From JAJFTV01 sp964532655 (GTDB lineage Bacteria; Chloroflexota; Anaerolineae; Anaerolineales; Anaerolineaceae), in NCBI GenBank assembly GCA_964532655.1, contig CAZHMZ010000003.1, forward strand, positions 1 to 64,000: a stretch of 64,000 nt of DNA. The letters are read 5' to 3'. Positions within the stretch are counted from its first letter, which is position 1. Each line of letters starts with the position of its first letter. The position numbers and the translations under genes were made by a program. The notes beneath the pieces were generated by a model. The model was not told the origin of the DNA. It searched no databases and saw only the letters and a list, made by a program, of their open reading frames with translations. Shown here in pieces: positions 62,370-64,000 of this stretch.

Positions 62370-62633
62370 GTGGATGAGTTTACTGATGTTGTTGATTCAA
62401 TCTTAAGCACTTATAAGGGAAAATGGCCCGGAAACATTATTGACCTGGTTTTCCTGGCCATCGAGAAAAATCCGGTATATCTCAAGCGTTATCACGAGTT
62501 TGCAGACGGTGACTATTCAACGGTCAATTCAATGATCGGACGATACGTCAAGGATTCCACCGGCATGAGGACTATCAAAGAAGTGGGGAAGGCCCAAAGT
62601 AAATTGATCAAGAACTATACTCAGCTTGCCTAA
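62370..62633 (+). CDS. Small hypothetical protein (87 aa), GTG start
   Basis: 87 residues, no recognised family. Starts at GTG 62370 with a strong AAGGAGAGG upstream, which supports expression. The sequence is mostly helical (NIIDLVFLAIEKNPVYLKRYHEF; KEVGKAQSKLIKNY) and not membrane-spanning. The third gene of the plus-strand group; function unknown. Confidence 0.6.
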   Translation: MDEFTDVVDSILSTYKGKWPGNIIDLVFLAIEKNPVYLKRYHEFADGDYSTVNSMIGRYVKDSTGMRTIKEVGKAQSKLIKNYTQLA

Positions 62634-62680
62634 GTTTCGTGGAAATGCAGTGATTATCCCACTCGCGTGATATAAAGGAA

Positions 62681-63043
62681 ATGATGATGATGGCGTTTCA
62701 GCATGCCAGAGATGTTCTATCAGAGAACCAGGAAGCTATTGTGGTCTTTACTCATGGGCGTCAACTTTCATTTGATTCTCTGGGTAATGGATATACAGGT
62801 AACTGGGTGATTGACCCGGAAATGGCGGAGGAAGTAGACAAAGTCATCATCTATTTACGAATGGAGGATACGAAGAACCACGTTTTCCTCGGCAATTTTG
62901 CCGGGACTCGATTGTCCAAAGAAGCGGGCCGTCATGTCATTCGATTTACCCGTCTCAAAGAGGTGGGTACAACCCCATCAAACTGGTTGGAGTTTGCCGG
63001 TGGCGGACAAAATCCGGTCAGTTATGTCATTAGAAAATTCTAA
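62681..63043 (+). CDS. Small hypothetical protein (about 120 aa)
   Basis: About 117-120 residues, depending on which of four consecutive Met codons starts translation; AAAGGAAATG lies at 62675 so the later ones are likely. Mostly beta-strand, with EAIVVFTHGRQLSF, NHVFLGNFAGTR and HVIRFTRLKEVG. I do not recognise a family. It is the last gene of the plus-strand group, 94 bases from the converging C45-type gene. Confidence 0.6.
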   Translation: MMMMAFQHARDVLSENQEAIVVFTHGRQLSFDSLGNGYTGNWVIDPEMAEEVDKVIIYLRMEDTKNHVFLGNFAGTRLSKEAGRHVIRFTRLKEVGTTPSNWLEFAGGGQNPVSYVIRKF

Positions 63044-63137
63044 TTGGATATTCCGTATAAGCTTTTTCTGTGTGGTTTTGAACGGAAAAATAATCCAATA
63101 ATGTCACAATAAGCTTCGTCTCGAATTTTTTGCCAAA

Positions 63138-64000
63138 TCAATCCGCCAGACGAACAAATTCAAAAGGTGTCTGACAGGGGATTCCATTGGCTACGTACAA
63201 GCTGGCCTGCCCTGGCAGCAGGATCACACATGAGGTTGTGACCGATTGCGCATCAATCTCAGCATGACGGCACACCGCGCTGAGTGGGTCACCATGTGTG
63301 CTCATAAATTTCTGGCTCCAGGGAATATCCACTTTTCCTTTTGCAGACAGGAGAGACTCTTCTATCATTTTCAGGCGGCCTTGCGTATTTCCCCGTAAAT
63401 GTGCCGGTTCCCTGTCTAACCAAAGTTCTTTGGTTTCCGGGGCAGTGAAATGATTGGTACACGCTACAAAACCCTGTGATGATTGTCGCACAGCCTGTAC
63501 TGAATGGGCAATCTCAAAGACCGCCATATCTCCCTGTGCATCAACGACCGTAACTGATCCATCTCCAAAATGCGGCCTGCTGGGAAGGTAAGTGACTGCT
63601 TCCTTTACAGTGGAAAAATTTTGTAAAATGTCCATCATCAGAGAATAACGAGCGATCCCGGGACCGGTATCAGTGGATGAAATGTAAGTATCCACAACGG
63701 CCAAACCAGTATTGTTTATTCCCGAACTAAACACTCCCGGACTTCCTGCACTGGTCAGGCACATGAACGAGTTGCCATGATCCGGATGGATTCGAGCCAG
63801 GCATTGCAGGGGCTGATGATCAGGATGATAATCCCGGTTTTTGACGAGCATGGGTTCGCCATCACGGCTGATCTGCCCATTGACACCCCATGTCGAACAT
63901 CCTTCCACCCCCCTCGCATTATTGAGGCTGCTGGTAAGGTATGATGCAATGGTGTATGTGAGATACTCATCCCACTGTAGATGAAGGGCTTCAGACATCC
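63138..64000 (-). CDS. C45-family N-terminal-nucleophile hydrolase (partial, 5' end outside window)
   Basis: About 286 visible residues of the acyl-CoA:6-aminopenicillanate acyltransferase (AAT/C45) family, which act on amide bonds after autocatalytic cleavage. The nucleophile cysteine is in GVEGCSTWGVNG, followed by MLVKNRDYHPDH and SAGSPGVFSSGINNTGLAV, with the late FVACTNHF. The family usually has about 90 residues before the cysteine but only 34 are visible, so the gene probably starts beyond base 64000 even though an ATG occurs at 63998. It could release acyl groups from amides and so belong with the island hydrolases, but it lies beyond the plus-strand genes. Confidence 0.8.
   Translation of the reverse strand, partial: MSEALHLQWDEYLTYTIASYLTSSLNNARGVEGCSTWGVNGQISRDGEPMLVKNRDYHPDHQPLQCLARIHPDHGNSFMCLTSAGSPGVFSSGINNTGLAVVDTYISSTDTGPGIARYSLMMDILQNFSTVKEAVTYLPSRPHFGDGSVTVVDAQGDMAVFEIAHSVQAVRQSSQGFVACTNHFTAPETKELWLDREPAHLRGNTQGRLKMIEESLLSAKGKVDIPWSQKFMSTHGDPLSAVCRHAEIDAQSVTTSCVILLPGQASLYVANGIPCQTPFEFVRLAD

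Overview
The window looks like a chromosome segment of an anaerobic or facultative Chloroflexota bacterium, most plausibly of the Anaerolineae. This is an inference from content, with no phylogenetic test: a CIRCE-controlled groESL, a sdhCDAB operon, a CdaA/YbbR c-di-AMP pair, a Ser/Thr kinase fused to a TolB-like propeller, anchored TPR proteins with Pro/Thr-rich linkers, an RpfB/YabE-like wall protein beside ksgA, and four sets of peptide ABC transporter genes with lipoprotein binding proteins. No insertion sequence, phage, CRISPR array or rRNA was seen. One tRNA (Phe, GAA) is present.

Layout. 1-4.3 kb (minus): beta-lactamase-like hydrolase, peptide-binding lipoprotein, dppB and a dppC cut by the window edge. 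4.5-8.4 kb (plus): alcohol dehydrogenase and two tandem anchored TPR proteins. 8.45-10.6 kb: groES-groEL with promoter, perfect CIRCE and terminator. 10.7-13.4 kb: Tat-exported flavoprotein, pentaheme membrane cytochrome and a TatA-like protein. 13.5-17.3 kb (minus): sdhCDAB plus a hotdog thioesterase. 17.5-26 kb: CBS protein, kinase-propeller, lepB, der, ybbR, cdaA, coaE. 26-31.5 kb (minus): M14 carboxypeptidase, dppB, dppC and binding protein. 31.7-36.8 kb: tRNA-Phe, a TIM-barrel isomerase, the RpfB/YabE-like gene with ksgA, a glycosyltransferase and a C26 glutamine hydrolase.

From about 37 kb the DNA is visibly more AT-rich, and every gene from 60.4 down to 37.1 kb lies on the minus strand. 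In transcription order these are a racemase (MurI-like), RidA, a leucyl aminopeptidase, a GntR/FCD regulator, an aminotransferase, a three-subunit 2-oxoacid:ferredoxin oxidoreductase, both subunits of a succinyl-CoA-synthetase-type ligase, a ferredoxin, a complete Opp transporter with two binding proteins, two paralogous amidohydrolases around an acetamidase/formamidase, and an M20 hydrolase with odd metal-site residues. Together they read as one catabolic island: import a peptide or blocked amino acid, unblock and hydrolyse it, racemise or transaminate it, oxidise the 2-oxoacid to an acyl-CoA while reducing ferredoxin, and recover ATP at the ligase. An ATAGGATAT motif occurs upstream of three of its transcription units, including the regulator's own gene, and suggests one regulon.

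The right end (60.9-64 kb) has four small plus-strand genes of unknown function and a C45-type N-terminal-nucleophile hydrolase running off the window.
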